Below, one piece after another: positions 24,480 through 36,539 of a stretch of DNA of 64,000 nt. The notes below the pieces were generated by a model that saw only the letters and a program-made list of their open reading frames with translations, did not search any database and was not told where the DNA came from. The stretch comes from Conidiobolus incongruus B7586. Taxonomy: Eukaryota; Entomophthoromycota; Entomophthoromycetes; Entomophthorales; Conidiobolaceae. Made by a program: the position numbers and the translations under genes. Within the stretch, counting starts at the first letter, position 1, and each line of letters starts with the position of its first letter. The stretch is taken from the NCBI GenBank assembly GCA_000697335.1, contig JNEM01013874.1, forward strand, positions 1 to 64,000. The letters are read 5' to 3'.

Positions 24480-25654
24480 ATGACTCAAAGAACTCTTAAA
24501 GCTATTAAATATCAAGACCACAAGTTAGAAATTTTGGATCAATTACAGTTACCTCATCAAACAGTTTATTTAAATATTGAAACCATTGAACAAGGTCATG
24601 AAGTGATCAAATCCATGAAAGTGATCTTATGTTTATCATATTATGTTATATTAAATAATAACTCTATTTCTAATAATAGGTTAGAGGAGCTCCTGCCATT
24701 GCTATTGTTGCTGCCTTGTCTTTAGCTGTTCAACTTCACAATATTCAGTCTCAATTTACTACCAATGAAGAAGCTTTAAAATACATTCATGATTCTTTAG
24801 AATACTTGAAAACCTCTCGTCCAACTGCTGTTAACTTATTTGATGCTTGCCAAAAGCTCTCATGCATCGTAACTGCACAATCTCAAATGACCCAAGATCC
24901 ACTGCAAATTATCCAGTCCTACATCCTTGCTGCAGAAAAGATGCTCGAGCAGGACGTTCAAGATAATTTGAATATTGGTAAATATGGTGCTAAATGGCTA
25001 ACCAAATTAAAGGGTGATAAAGGGCTTAGGGTTTTAACTCATTGTAATACTGGCTCCCTTGCCACTGCAGGACATGGTACCGCTCTTGGAATCATCCGCT
25101 CTTTATATAGTGCCGGTGCATTGGAACATGCTTACTGCACTGAAACTCGTCCCTACAACCAAGGAAGTCGCTTGACCGCTTATGAGCTAGTTTATGAAGA
25201 TATCCCAGCCACCTTAATTTGTGACAATATGGCAGGTGCCTTAATGAGTCAAACTGGCTTAAGTGCTGTCATTGTGGGAGCAGATCGCGTTACTGCAAAC
25301 GGTGATACTGCCAACAAGATCGGTACCTATCAGCTGGCTGTTCTTGCTAGATACCACAATGTACCATTTCTCGTCGCTGCACCCACAACCTCTATTGACC
25401 TCAGCCTTCCTACAGGAGCTAGTATTCCTATTGAGCAACGCCCTTCCAAGGAATTGACCTCAGTGTCTGGTTTGTCAGCAGAAGGAGTATCTGTCACTGT
25501 CCAAGTTGCAGATCCTAACATTCAAGTCTGGAACCCTGGTTTTGATGTCACTCCTGCCAGCCTTATTGATGGGATTGTGACGGAAAAGGGTGTCATTACC
25601 AAGTCTGATGACAGTGACCGATTTGATATCGATCAATTTTTGAAATCCTTATAA
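24480..25654 (+). CDS. MRI1: methylthioribose-1-phosphate isomerase
   Basis: Converts 5-methylthioribose-1-phosphate to methylthioribulose-1-phosphate in the cytosolic methionine salvage pathway. Exons are 24480-24620 and 24680-25654, giving 371 residues, the usual size. The junction restores the invariant VRGAPAI block, so the splice is well supported even though the donor, GTGATC, is atypical. The catalytic Cys is residue 169 in [13 protein letters not shown], the catalytic Asp residue 249 in [10 protein letters not shown], and the substrate-binding [16 protein letters not shown] and NKIGTY lie between and after. Related eIF2B subunits lack this Cys/Asp pair, so the isomerase call is firm. 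Confidence 0.95.
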
Positions 25655-26331
25655 TGAAATATTTATTATTATCACGTATTTCGTATATTATATTTATAAA
25701 CCAATGTTATATTAAGTTATAATTATCTAATTATAATATATTTATTTGAACTACATTTTAATATTAAGATTAGAAAATTACAATTTATTCTTGATTAATA
25801 ATTTCATTGCAAAAATCAAATATAACATATTTAATCATGATCTTTTGAGAAACAGATCAAATTTCTCTATTATGTTTATTATACTGTATGAATTGTGCAA
25901 AATTTTTAAGTATATTATATATGAAAGAAATATTTTATGAATAAGAATTTGTTTATTACCCCATTTTGTCTTATAAAATATTTATTTAATTCAAATTTAA
26001 ATTTTGAAATTTGTTAATTATTGCATTTTAATGAAATTAAAGTGATGATTATTTAACTAAAATACAATTTTATATTATTTTTCAATGATTTTGAATTAAT
26101 ACTGTCTTCAAGTCAATATCAATCATAATTTACATCTTTTATATAGCTATAAAATTTGATATTCGTGTTTTGGAATTGATATGATTATAGATATCATAAT
26201 TCCAATCCCATAAAATTAATAAAAGAATTGAAGAATTATCGTAATTGCAACTTAATTATTAATTTTTTACAATTGAAATTGAAACTTTTCAAAACAATTT
26301 AATTGTTTAATACAATTTCTTATTGCTAAAG
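25655..26331. other. intergenic, ATP4 promoter
   Basis: AT-rich, with no coding island. A 64-codon frame at 25746-25940 is low-complexity and not credible. Confidence 0.55.
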
Positions 26332-27438
26332 ATGTCTTCTTATCTCATCAAGTCAGCCCTTAGAGGTACTAAAGTCAATAAAATCACAAATCCATACAAT
26401 ATTTATCCGTCAATAGCTTCTAGATCTTCCAATTATTTCAAGCTTTCTACTGTTAACGGGTAATTATTATAAGAATTTTTTGTTTATAAAGTCTAATTTA
26501 ATAATTTAGAGCTCGTTTCCTTTCCTCCGAAAAGCAAAGTATAATTATTATAGATTCACTTAAATAATTTATACTGAATTATTAATTTTAGCTACTCCTA
26601 AATCAACCGAGGCTCCCACTGATGAGCATCACGCTAAAGCTTTAAGCTTCATAGATTCTTTACCATCTAATGACATTGTCTCTAAGACCGGTCTCCTCAC
26701 CATTGGTGCTACCGCCGCTACTTGGTTGGTCTCCAAAGAAATCTACGTCATTAACGAAGAATCTCTTGTTTTAGCTTCTTTCGCTTTTGTTGTCACTTAT
26801 CTTTACAAGAGCATCCGTGAGCCCTACAGCCAATGGGCCGAATCTCGTTTAAACGTATATTTATTTGATTTATTGATTTCACTAATATTAATTTCTATGC
26901 TTAATAGGATATTACTAAAATTTTGACTGATGCTCGTGCTGAACACAAGACTCAAGTTCAAAACCGCATTGAAGAAGCTTCTCAATTATCTGATATTGTC
27001 CCTATTACCAAGGATTTATTCGCTATGTCCAAGGTATAATTTTTATTAATATTAAATCGATTTCAAAAATATTAATTACATTCTAATCACAGGAAATTGC
27101 TGAAACTCAAGCTAAAGCTTTTGAACTCAAGCAGCGTGTTGCCGTTGCCTCTGAAATCAAGTCTGTATTAGACTCCTGGGTTCGTTACGAAAACTCCCTT
27201 CGTGAACGTGAACAACGTGAACTTGCTAGCAAGGTTATTGCTAACATTGAAGCTTCTCTCAAGGATCCCAAATTAGTAAGTTTTAATTAAATTTATCATT
27301 TGAATATCGTTCTAACAATTGATTCTAGCAAAATCAAATCCTCAAGGAAGCTATCCAAGAAGTTCAACGTAAGTTATCCATTTAATCAATGTAAAACATT
27401 TACTTATTTCATTATATATAGGTCTCACCAAGAACTAA
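26332..27438 (+). CDS. ATP4: mitochondrial ATP synthase subunit b
   Basis: Peripheral stalk subunit of F1Fo ATP synthase in the inner mitochondrial membrane. Seven exons were read by hand: 26332-26459, 26510-26538, 26592-26854, 26908-27033, 27093-27275, 27329-27368 and 27422-27438, all in phase, giving 261 residues. The N-terminus MSSYLIKSALRG is a basic presequence. Two membrane segments follow, residues 86-100 (GLLTIGATAATWLVS) and 108-123 (EESLVLASFAFVVTYL). After them comes the long charged helix typical of the stalk, with NRIEEASQLSDIVPITKDLF and ASEIKSVLDSWVRYENSLRE. Introns are 49-54 bases with GTAA/GTAT donors. Exons 2 and 7 are 29 and 17 bases, so simple open-frame searches miss the ends. 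Codon use suggests high expression. Confidence 0.93.
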
Positions 27439-28385
27439 AGAGATTGGCAATTATAAATTCAATTCAATATCAATATCAATCCTGGTTTTAAACCTTTAAT
27501 TAAAATTGATTCCTCATAATTTTTTATTTTATCAGCATATATATGGACAATATTTTATTATCATATATGTACAATCATATTGATTTTTGATTCGTATTCA
27601 AAAAAAACTAAATTTACATCACCAATTATCACATTTAATGATTTCTTCCTAATTATGTCGTTATTGCTTATATCAAATATTTACCTTACCATTTTCACTT
27701 TGATATAACTAAAATTTAATTAATTTGAGGAAATCAATGGCAGAATTTTAATGATTAAGGTTATTCTTATATAATAAATCTCCTTCTTTATCAAAAAGTT
27801 CCACATTCTATATATACTTTTAATCAAATATCAAATTCGGATCAAAATGTAAATTAACTGCTTAACTTCAAAATAATAACATAAAAATAATTTCTTAACA
27901 GTTTTCATTTATTGTGTCTGATATAAACGATATTGTATTATAGTATTATTTAAAAATGATTTAATTACCACTTATTCAATTTTTTTAATTTTTAATTATA
28001 TTCTAACTTATTATTTTATAATAATTGCCAATTCTATCTTTGGCTACTCAAAGTGATCAATATAATATTTAAATATTTATATATAAATATCAATTATATC
28101 AGCTCTCATATTATAATTGGATTTAATTAAAATATTGTTTGTTATGATGTACATAAATAATATGTTATGAAATTTTATTTTTTGTATTATTTGAGGAAAT
28201 AAATATCAATTATTGATTTCCTATCAATTAATTTTAGTCAAATTTCATAAAATAAATATAAAAAAAGAAAATACGTTTAAATACATTTAACCCATAATTT
28301 TAATTTTCTTTTAGTTATAATATAAATTTTATTTCCCCATTTAGATGATTTTTATCGTACAAATATATAACAACAAAGAATAAAA
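27439..28385. other. AT-rich intergenic DNA
   Basis: No coding island or RNA gene recognised. The last 60 bases are the A-rich leader of the downstream ribosomal protein gene. Confidence 0.6.
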
Positions 28386-28904
28386 ATGTTTCAATACGGT
28401 CAAAAATTAATTATGCCCAAATGCGCTGGGTTAGTTGCTAAGCGTCAACTTCCTTGTATCCATGATCTTTGCGCTCGAGTTCAAAATGGTTATATTGCTA
28501 GATTGAAAAATATTTCTATTCCAGAAACAAAGATGAATTTGAGTGTTGCCCAGATCCTTTATCAACAAGGTTTTATTTCTTCTGTAGCTCGTGGTAATCA
28601 TATTGGTATTGATTATAGTATGACAACTCCCGAAAATATCGCCACTCGCCGTTACTGGCTCTCCCTCAAATACAGAAATAATGCTCCTGTATTAAGTAAA
28701 ATGACCGCCATTTCCAAACCCTCCCGTAAAATTTTTGCCACAGCTGACGAATTAAAAACTATTGTTGGTGGTGGAAGAGTTGGTATGTTGGGACCTCTTC
28801 AACCTGGTGAAATTATTATTGTAAATACACCCCTTGGTGTTTATGAAATCCACGAAGCTATCTCACTTAATCAAGGTGGTTATGTCCTTTGCCGAGCTCA
28901 TTAA
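28386..28904 (+). CDS. MRPS8: mitochondrial ribosomal protein uS8m
   Basis: Small-subunit mitoribosomal protein of the bacterial S8 family, which binds the central domain of small-subunit rRNA. Single exon, 172 residues. Family features are CIHDLCARVQNGYIARLKNI at the N-terminus, the LYQQGFISSVARG segment, and the C-terminal signature around GGGRVGMLGPLQPGEIIIV ending GGYVLCRAH. No obvious cleavable presequence is seen, as is common for this protein. It lies near other nuclear genes for mitochondrial proteins (ATP4, uS5m, TIM13), though fungal genes are not usually co-regulated by position. Confidence 0.9.
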   Translation: MFQYGQKLIMPKCAGLVAKRQLPCIHDLCARVQNGYIARLKNISIPETKMNLSVAQILYQQGFISSVARGNHIGIDYSMTTPENIATRRYWLSLKYRNNAPVLSKMTAISKPSRKIFATADELKTIVGGGRVGMLGPLQPGEIIIVNTPLGVYEIHEAISLNQGGYVLCRAH

Positions 28905-29240
28905 ATTATCGGCTATATTTATTGTCAACAACAAATTATAGATATAATCTCTTGATTCGATTAATTTAATCCCTATAAAAATTTTTTAACATAAAGTTGA
29001 TTTTTAGTATATTAGTCAATACCTATTGTTTAAAATTTGATAATTAAATTTCGCTTATTTAAATTATATTAATTTTTGTAAACTTAAAAATTAACAGGAT
29101 TTCACTCAAGTTTGAAAATGATGTCAATCCTATTTATATATCATCTATCAATATAATTTTTTATACATTTATTAAATGCAATTAAATATATTTAAAGATT
29201 ATAAAGTTTGATCATTTTCTCAATTGATTGATAGATAAAA
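28905..29240. other. short AT-rich intergenic DNA
   Basis: Nothing recognised. Confidence 0.6.
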
Positions 29241-30341
29241 ATGCTACATCACTATACTTCGCATTTATATTTCTTAATACCAAACAACCTGTTAAATAAT
29301 TTAAGCATTCAAATGAAATACAAATATACTATAGAGTGTTTAACAGACGCTATACCTCCCAAATTTCAAGAATTATCATCAAGTTTAACTGGTTATCAAA
29401 ATAATATTGAATTGAATTTTATTTGTTTTCTTGATGGCCATCCACTTCAATTTTCATCATTCAATCACTCAGATCATTATATAACTCAGTTGAAAAATAT
29501 TTTATCTCATTCAACACAAATTGAGAAAATAGAAATTATCAAAGATGGAAATTTTAAAGGTAAAGCTATTGAAGTGCTAATATAATAATTAACCAATATA
29601 GTTAGATTATTTCCTCGCAATTTATCAACTAAATTAAGCTATAGCTACAAACTGGTATCAATAGATATATATCTCGAAATAAAACATGACAGTAAATTTA
29701 CATTTAACTAATCAACAACTTTAACCTGGAGCATAATAGGTGAAAATATCAAAAGTGATTCAGATTTTCAACGATTATTATCAACCCAATATTCAACCCT
29801 TTTGAACATCTTTAAACAAATTAGTTTAAAATCCTTGTCTAATTGGAAGATATTATTTCCAATTATTTTTGATAAAGCTAAATATCATGTAATAATATCC
29901 TAATTTTTTAAACTTATAATATTTATAAAATAATAGAAATTAATTGGATTGCAAAATAATTTCGATACAATTTGTAAAACAATCGAAAGATTTTCAAATC
30001 TATCAGATCATATTAAATTTCAATTGGAATCAATAGAAAATAATGAGGTAACTTGAAGATAATAATTTATAAACAATATTATTGATGAAATTAGCTATTG
30101 ATTAACAAGCTGAATAAAATATATCTTGAGCCTTTAATTTCTGACCGAGCGTTGGTAACTATTGAATTATATTTTGAGTATGAGAGAGTTTAATTGAAAT
30201 TAGGAATATGATATAATCCATCTATCGGCTGAAAATTTTACTCAACCTCAAGAAAATCACATTCATAGCATACAATCACACAATGAAGAAGAATTTTTAT
30301 CCAGCTCAAGTTCTAACTCAAGTTTATTCTGGGATGAATAA
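29241..30341 (+). CDS. six-exon gene of unknown function
   Basis: Found by splice reading. Exons 29241-29559, 29602-29691, 29740-29888, 29937-30047, 30095-30154 and 30204-30341 join in phase to 288 residues. The five introns are 42-49 bases with GTAA donors, TAG acceptors and, in the first three, CTAAT branch-like sites, which together support the model. The N-terminal third looks like a beta-rich domain (KYKYTIECLTDAIPPKFQEL, then VRLFPRNLSTKLSYSYKLVS). The middle is helical (DTICKTIERFSNLSDHIKFQ). The end is Ser-rich and closes with LFWDE. A second Met at residue 25 (MKYKYT) could be the true start. The layout, head then helix then acidic tail, recalls XRCC4-like scaffold proteins, but no motif proves this. 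Confidence 0.7.
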
Positions 30342-30866
30342 AATCTGATTCAAATTTTGTTTTCGAAAACAAATATATCCTTAGCTTTATCTGATATTAT
30401 TATATTATTATATTATTATATTATTATAATATTATAATATAATGAGTTCATTTGTGGCGCATATATAAATATATCAGATGATATTATTATTTTCATACAT
30501 AGGCATTGGAAATAGAGTTGATTGAAAATTTGATTATAAATTTTTGAATATTGTTCCAGTATAATGCTGTCATAGTATAATATTTTTGGATCACTATTCA
30601 AATAACGTAAAAATAGTAGTAGACTCTAACATCTAATAAAGTAATAATTATATAATCATAATAATATGAAATATTTGGAATAAGAGAATTGTTAACTCTC
30701 ATTGTCTCGAATAAATTGAATATTTTTTTGAAAATCCCATAAAATTATACTAGTATAATTAAACATTAAATTATACTGAATAATTAGAAAAATGAACTTA
30801 TGAGTTTGAATTATCTATTAAAATTGGCTATATTAAATTTTTAAATAGAATAAGGGAAAACCAATT
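30342..30866. other. intergenic with ATT-type repeat
   Basis: Contains a short imperfect (ATT)n/(TATTA)n tract at about 30398-30440. Otherwise AT-rich with no gene. Confidence 0.55.
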
Positions 30867-31937
30867 ATGTCAAATTCGGAAAATCCAAATCAACCACCTC
30901 AAAGATTGCTGTCTACCAGATCTAAAGCTAAATTGACACCAGGCACCAAACCCAAATTTGCTATCAATAAGAATGTCGTTCGTAAAAAGCAAGAGCCTGA
31001 AGCTTCCTCTCTTTTAGATACTATAACACCCAAGGCAAAAGATGGCCAAGTGAATAAGAAACCAGAAAAGGCTCCTAGAAAGAAGACAGAAATCGTGTAT
31101 ACGACCTCAGGTCTTTTTAGTCAAGGCCCAGCTTCTGTCTCCTCAGTTGGAGCCTCTTCTAGGCACTATGTCAGTGGTTCTCATAGTTCTAAACGTGACC
31201 CTCATTCTGGTCTTAGATCTACACCTGGCTCTCGTAAAAGTGTTACCAGAGAGGATGCAGACTACGAAACTTACGGCAAACATCAATTTTTATTTGACGC
31301 TAAGCCTAACGAAAAAACTGTTTCGGTACAGCAATTAGATACTGATACTATCATAAATACAGCCAAGGATGAAGTCAAGGCTAAATTAGAGGAACCTATA
31401 GATACTTCAACTGCTGAGCCAATGTATAGTATCAATGCCGATGGCGAAAATTCTGAAGAGATTCAGCACGTTCCAACTGATACTAATCCATGGCCTAAAC
31501 CTGACCAATTTATTTTCTTGCATTTACCACCTCAACTTCCCAAGCCATTGTATGATGCTAAACCTGAGTCAGACGAGCCGGTTGAAATCGATTCCAAGTC
31601 TGATGAAGAACACCAAGATAAATCCAAGCATCCTGATGTAGTTGTTGGCAAATTGAGAAGATATAAGTCAGGAAAGGTTCAATTGCTTTATGGTAACCTT
31701 ATTATGGATGTAATTCAATCATTCTATTTTTCACAGCTTTGCTAATATAATCATTATTAGGTTACTAAATCTCAGCCAATTGATTTCTTGCAAAAAGTCA
31801 TGGCTGTGGATGCCAATCCCAAGAATGGTTTCTTAGCCCATTTGGGCAATGTTAGCAACCGTCTTGTAGGAACTCCAGATATTGAGCATATGTTAAATCA
31901 ACTAACTTTGGAATCTGATCAAATACAAACTGAATGA
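30867..31937 (+). CDS. RPC53: RNA polymerase III subunit RPC4
   Basis: RPC4 pairs with RPC5 in the TFIIF-like subcomplex of Pol III, needed for termination and reinitiation. Exons 30867-31709 and 31761-31937 join in phase 0 through a 51-base intron and give 339 residues. The N-terminal two thirds is basic and disordered. The conserved C-terminal RPC4 domain includes VVGKLRRYKSGKVQLLYGN and, after the splice, PIDFLQKVMAVDANPKNGF, then LGNVSNRLVGTPDIEHML. The exon 2 sequence completes the family signature, which confirms the intron. Without splicing, the frame ends in an intron-encoded tail. Confidence 0.92.
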
Positions 31938-32613
31938 TTTAATTTGATATCGCTTTGTTCAAACATTGTGGCCCGTATTATATATTAAACAAAGGAAATA
32001 GATTATTTAGTACATAATGGTTAATTAAAAAATCATTGTAATAGTAATCAAATTCCAACTAATTAAATTGATCTAATTTAAACTAGAATTCATTAAATAA
32101 ACATTGAAACAAAATCAATGATTTAACGAAATGAAAAAGTATTGTTATATATGCAATTAGATTACAAAAAGTGTTTATAATTGATTTTAAATGTGAATAA
32201 TTCAATCAAATAAAAATATGTGTAAAAAATAAAACCAAGTAATAGAACAACTCAATAAGAAAAATTAAAAGAATATATTTAGTTACTTAATATAATTTGT
32301 GACAGATCTAACTTCATTTCTCCTAAGTCTCATAACATTTTACAAATAAAATCATATCACATTCATATAATACTATGTCAATACCAGTATTATTGTATAA
32401 ATACAATCTTTGGTACAATAACTAAGTTTTGGCATATTGTGTGCAATATCTACAATAAATCTTATACTAATTTTTAACATATTTCTGTTTATTGGTAGTC
32501 TACCTGCCAATTTAAAGTACAGTTCTAGTTGTGCAGGTTATGAATTGGTGATAGCTCTTAGTAAATCATGATTTTAGTGGTAATACGACTGAGAAATGTG
32601 ACTCAATTTATAG
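31938..32613. other. intergenic upstream of tRNA
   Basis: AT-rich, then slightly GC-richer from about 32480. A small hairpin (ATTGGTAG facing CTGCCAAT) lies at about 32493-32513. Whether this patch is transcribed is unknown. Confidence 0.45.
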
Positions 32614-32687
32614 GATCTCGTGGTGTAGTTGGTTATCACGTCTGTCTAACACACAGACGGTCCTCAGTTCGAATCTGAGCGAGATCA
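32614..32687 (+). tRNA. tRNA-Val (AAC)
   Basis: Full cloverleaf. The acceptor stem GATCTCG pairs with CGAGATC over 7 bp and A is the discriminator. The D arm contains GTGTAGTTGGTTATCAC. The anticodon stem TCTGT/ACAGA has loop CTAACAC with anticodon AAC. The T arm is CTCAG-TTCGAAT-CTGAG. A T-rich Pol III terminator (TCTTTTTTG) begins two bases downstream. There is no intron and no encoded CCA, as expected for a nuclear tRNA gene. Confidence 0.97.
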
Positions 32688-32999
32688 TCTTTTTTGTTAT
32701 TTTTTCAAAAATATAACATACAATATCGAATATTTCATTGATTATTTATTCACTGTATCATTATAATGATATATCAAATGATACTATTTAAATTTGAATT
32801 TTCAACTAGGTATCAAAATCGAATTTAACATCCGTAATAATTAACAATAATTTTTAATGATTCAAATATTAAATTATCTTTGAAATAAATTGGAATTTTT
32901 GAGTTGCTAAGTTTAAAAAGATGTAAATTAAGGTTCATTTAAATAAAAGTATAGTGAGTGATTTGTTCTATTTTGCTGATTCAATCCATGTACAAAGAT
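32688..32999. other. tRNA terminator and intergenic DNA
   Basis: The T-run terminator is at 32690-32695. The rest is AT-rich 3' flank of the uS5m gene. Nothing else seen. Confidence 0.6.
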
Positions 33000-34139
33000 T
33001 TAAGAATCAATACCATAGTAACGATATTGAACATCGACCAATTTTTTGCCTCTTGATTTGGCAATATCCTGAGGAGTTTTTTGCTTTTGAATGGCTTCAA
33101 AGAAGGCTTTGGCAACATTCATGGGATTGGCGGATCCGTAAACTTTTCCAGACAAGTCGCGGAAGCCTAAGCATTCACAAATTTCGTGGAGGTACATGTT
33201 GATTCTGAGACCGAAGCCTATTCAAAATATTAATAATGTATCAGTAAGAAAGTAGGCAGATATTACCTGGAGGACGGGCGAAGAGCTTCAAATTGGTAGC
33301 CTTGAATTTGTGTTCAATGTCATGGTAAATGGTACGGTTGTCATATCTTTCAAAGGCAATCATATTCTTAATGGCTCTTTGAGTAGCCTTTTGGACGGCA
33401 ACACCAACATCATCGGCCTTAGCTTCACCATAACCGCCGACACCGTTTCCATTACCAACAACGACTAAGGCCCACATGGAGCGAATTTTACCTTTAGCGG
33501 TCATGTTGACAGTGCTTCTGACATAGAGAACCTTCTTTTTCAAGGAGCGGAAGACACGGTGATTGATGCCCATGGAGTGAGAGAACTCAACCTCTTCCTT
33601 CTCTTCAATGACAGTATCAGCTGGAGGAGGCTGAGAGGGATACCTATTTTCCAAAGGGAATTTTTGAGGATGTGTATGTTTAGCAAAGTAGGGATCGTCG
33701 GGAAAATCTAAAATAGGATCGAATTGAGTCAAATCATCGGGGTTCAGTTCTTCCCAGGGGTATTCTTCAACGACTTCATATTCCTCATCGATGGTTTCCA
33801 ATCTATCCATTAACATTTGATGTCTTAATTTGGCATCTTCAGCCAATTCCTTGGCAGCTTCTTCAGTGACTTTGACTGTTGACTCGTCTTTTTTGGAAGA
33901 TTCAGATGATTTAACTTCTTGCTTAGGTTCAACAGGTTTAGAATCTTTCACAATTTCGGGTTTGGAAGGAGTTTCATCCTTTAATAAAAATGGATTGGTT
34001 GAAAATGGTTTGGAAATCAAAACAGATCTGGAGCTCACTAAAATTAAACATGATTAATGACTATGTTATAAAGGATATTTATTATCTGCGATGAACCTTG
34101 TCTTAAAGTGAATCGACTCAACTTTAATAAGTTAGACAT
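33000..34139 (-). CDS. MRPS5: mitochondrial ribosomal protein uS5m
   Basis: Small-subunit mitoribosomal protein. Exons read on the minus strand are 34139-34097, 34037-33267 and 33217-33000, giving 343 residues. Exon 1 encodes [14 protein letters not shown], an Arg/Ser-rich mitochondrial presequence; its donor, GTTCAT, is weak but the join is in phase and biologically sensible. A frame starting at GTG (34038) would lose this presequence. An acidic linker follows. The S5 N-terminal domain has [20 protein letters not shown] and [17 protein letters not shown]. The C-terminal S5 domain begins at [12 protein letters not shown] and, across the second intron (49 bases), [17 protein letters not shown]. 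The fold is complete. Confidence 0.93.
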
Positions 34140-35313
34140 TATTTATAAATTAATTTTGAATTATTATGATATATTAGCTCATTTATTATTACCCTAAATA
34201 CCAAAAAGAATAAATTATAATATTTTATTTCACCAAATTATGGGATTCTCATTTCAATCAATTAAACTCTCTTATTCTCTTCAAATATCAACTGTTTTCA
34301 ACCTTTTATATTATTGTACATTAAATTAATGCTATTTATACTATGTATTTTATGTTTTTTTGTTAAATTAAATATTTTTCAAAATGGTCATTTATAAATA
34401 AAATAAATATATAGCACTATTTTTTTTAATTTTCACTATTAATAATATGTTCAACCAATATGAATAGCAATTTTATTGCAAAGTTGTAATAGTATGTATA
34501 TAATTTTAAATTTTTACCTCAAATATATTTATTAGAGGAATTTTTGTCATATATATTGTTGACAAATAATATCGTTTGTAAATCGACTTAGTTTTATACA
34601 ATTTATATCTTAACATCTTTAGTACAAAATTCATTTTATTAGTAGTTAATTTGTACAGTTTTCATTCTTCCGAAATCCAAGTTCTGATAGTTAATTTGAA
34701 TGAATCTCCATGGTGAACTTAAAAAATATATTTTTATGTTTTAATTAAGATTAATTTTAATTATTAGCTGATTTGACAATATATTTCATTATGAAGTTGC
34801 TTAATCCAAATAATTATAAAATATCTGTTTTATAACAACTTTTTAGTATGATAATTTCAATATATATATCCACCCTGAAACTTTAATTTAGAAATGTGTA
34901 ATATTGAATTATTAATTGTTTGGACAATCATTTAATGTATATATTGGTCTTAGAATATATTCATAGTCGGTATATTTAAGAATTTTGAAAATTTTATTTT
35001 AATGTATGATTTTATTATCTTAATGTATTTAACTAAATTTGACTTAGAAAAATAAATCATTCAAAATAAATTATTTGTAATCAAATCTATACCATAATGT
35101 AATATAGATAATTATTATTTTAGGCAAAAACCATATAATGGCTAAATGATATTTAAATCTCTCATATTCTAAAAATTTCAAAATTCTGATAAATTTTAAA
35201 TGTTAATTTGAAGATTATTTTTAGACCCATAATAATTGAATTTTCAATTAGGATAAATTGACTGCTAATACATCAAGGTCAAGTTAATAAATTCAAATAG
35301 TTTTTCGAATAAA
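34140..35313. other. divergent promoter region, MRPS5 and PPX1
   Basis: AT-rich DNA between divergently transcribed genes. No coding island or RNA gene recognised. Confidence 0.6.
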
Positions 35314-36539
35314 ATGACAGGTGCTATTAACAACTGCTTAAGATTAGTTAAACAAAGACTTGCCAATTGGATGGGTGAAGTCCGCCTTATCCCTGTTATA
35401 GGGAACGAAGCAGCTGGTAATTCAATTCTCATTGATATTGCTAAATAATTAATGAATTGTCTTTAGATCTTGATTCCGTCCTAAGCAGTATTGGTTACAG
35501 TGTATTAAGAAATCAATATGACTTACAAAAGTCGCACATTACATTACCAGTTATCAATATTGAGCGTCAAGATCTTAAACTCCGTCCCGAGGTTGAATAT
35601 GTACTCAATCAATGTCATGTGGACTTTGATAATTTATTTTTCATAGACGATCCTATCATTAAGAAGATTTTAGGAGCCTCTGATCCTCAACTTGAAGGTG
35701 TTGTATTAGTTGATCACAATAAAATTCATCGCAATTTCCACCATTGGGCAAATAAAGTTGAAGCCATTTTTGATCACCATTATGACGACCGCTGTCATCT
35801 CGATGCAAAGATCAGAAATATTGAACCTTGTGGATCGGCAACCAGCTTGGTCGTGATTTGGTGGCAATCCTTGTGCACTAAAGACCCCAGCCTTAATGAA
35901 TGGTTCAAGGATCAAAGCGATTTAGCCACTTTATTCCTGTCACCTATCATTATTGATACTGTTTTAATGAACCCAGAGTTCAAACGAGTCACTCAAACAG
36001 ATATCCAAGCCTACGAATTCTTGAAATCTACCTTCTCAAGCCAAATTCATTCCGAATATTCACAACAGCTATTTGATCAAATTCAACAAGCTAAAAGTAA
36101 TATTGGACACTTGAAAAATGACCAACTCTTCAGAAAAGATTACAAGTGTTGGGAAGTCAAAGGAATGCAAGTTGGTATTGCTGCTATTACTCAGTGGGAT
36201 ATTGATGAATGGATCAAGAGAGACACAATTGACCAAATTGCTAAGGATATAGATGAATTCATTACAAAACACCAGCTCAACATCTTCTGCGTTTTACTCA
36301 CCTACGGAGATAAGTTTAAGAACACTTTTGAACGCAAGTATATTTATGTGAGTACCGATGACAAATCTCAAGGTATTTTACAAAGTTTACTAAGTGAAAA
36401 TCCTTTCAAATTAAAGGAATTTCAAACTCTCAATACCCCCAAACGATTCAAAGTGACCATATTTAATCAGGAAGAAGTTACCTGGTCCAGAAAATTAATT
36501 TTTCCAGCTATGAAGAAAGTTATTGAAAATTTCAATTAA
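35314..36539 (+). CDS. PPX1: exopolyphosphatase, DHH family
   Basis: Cytosolic or mitochondrial enzyme that removes terminal phosphate from polyphosphate. Exons 35314-35416 and 35467-36539 join in phase with a 50-base intron (GTAATT to TAG) and give 391 residues, matching yeast Ppx1 in size. The splice rebuilds the first metal-binding motif, GNEAADLDSVLSS, with Asp35 and Asp37. The other metal ligands are in VLVDHN (Asp117) and FDHHYDD (DHH at 137-139). The C-terminal DHHA2 domain starts at about residue 235 (GMQVGIAAITQWD). Starting in exon 2 would delete half of the active site. Relatives include family II pyrophosphatases and prune. Confidence 0.94.

Noticed and set aside
25746-25940. 64-codon frame downstream of MRI1
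   Set aside because: Ile/Asn/Leu-rich random-type composition in the intergenic region.
32525-32585. Possible C/D snoRNA upstream of the tRNA (GTGATAG ... CTGA)
   Set aside because: Box C does not match RUGAUGA and no terminal stem is present.
34038-34038. GTG as the start codon of uS5m
   Set aside because: An upstream ATG exon at 34139 splices in phase and supplies the expected mitochondrial presequence.
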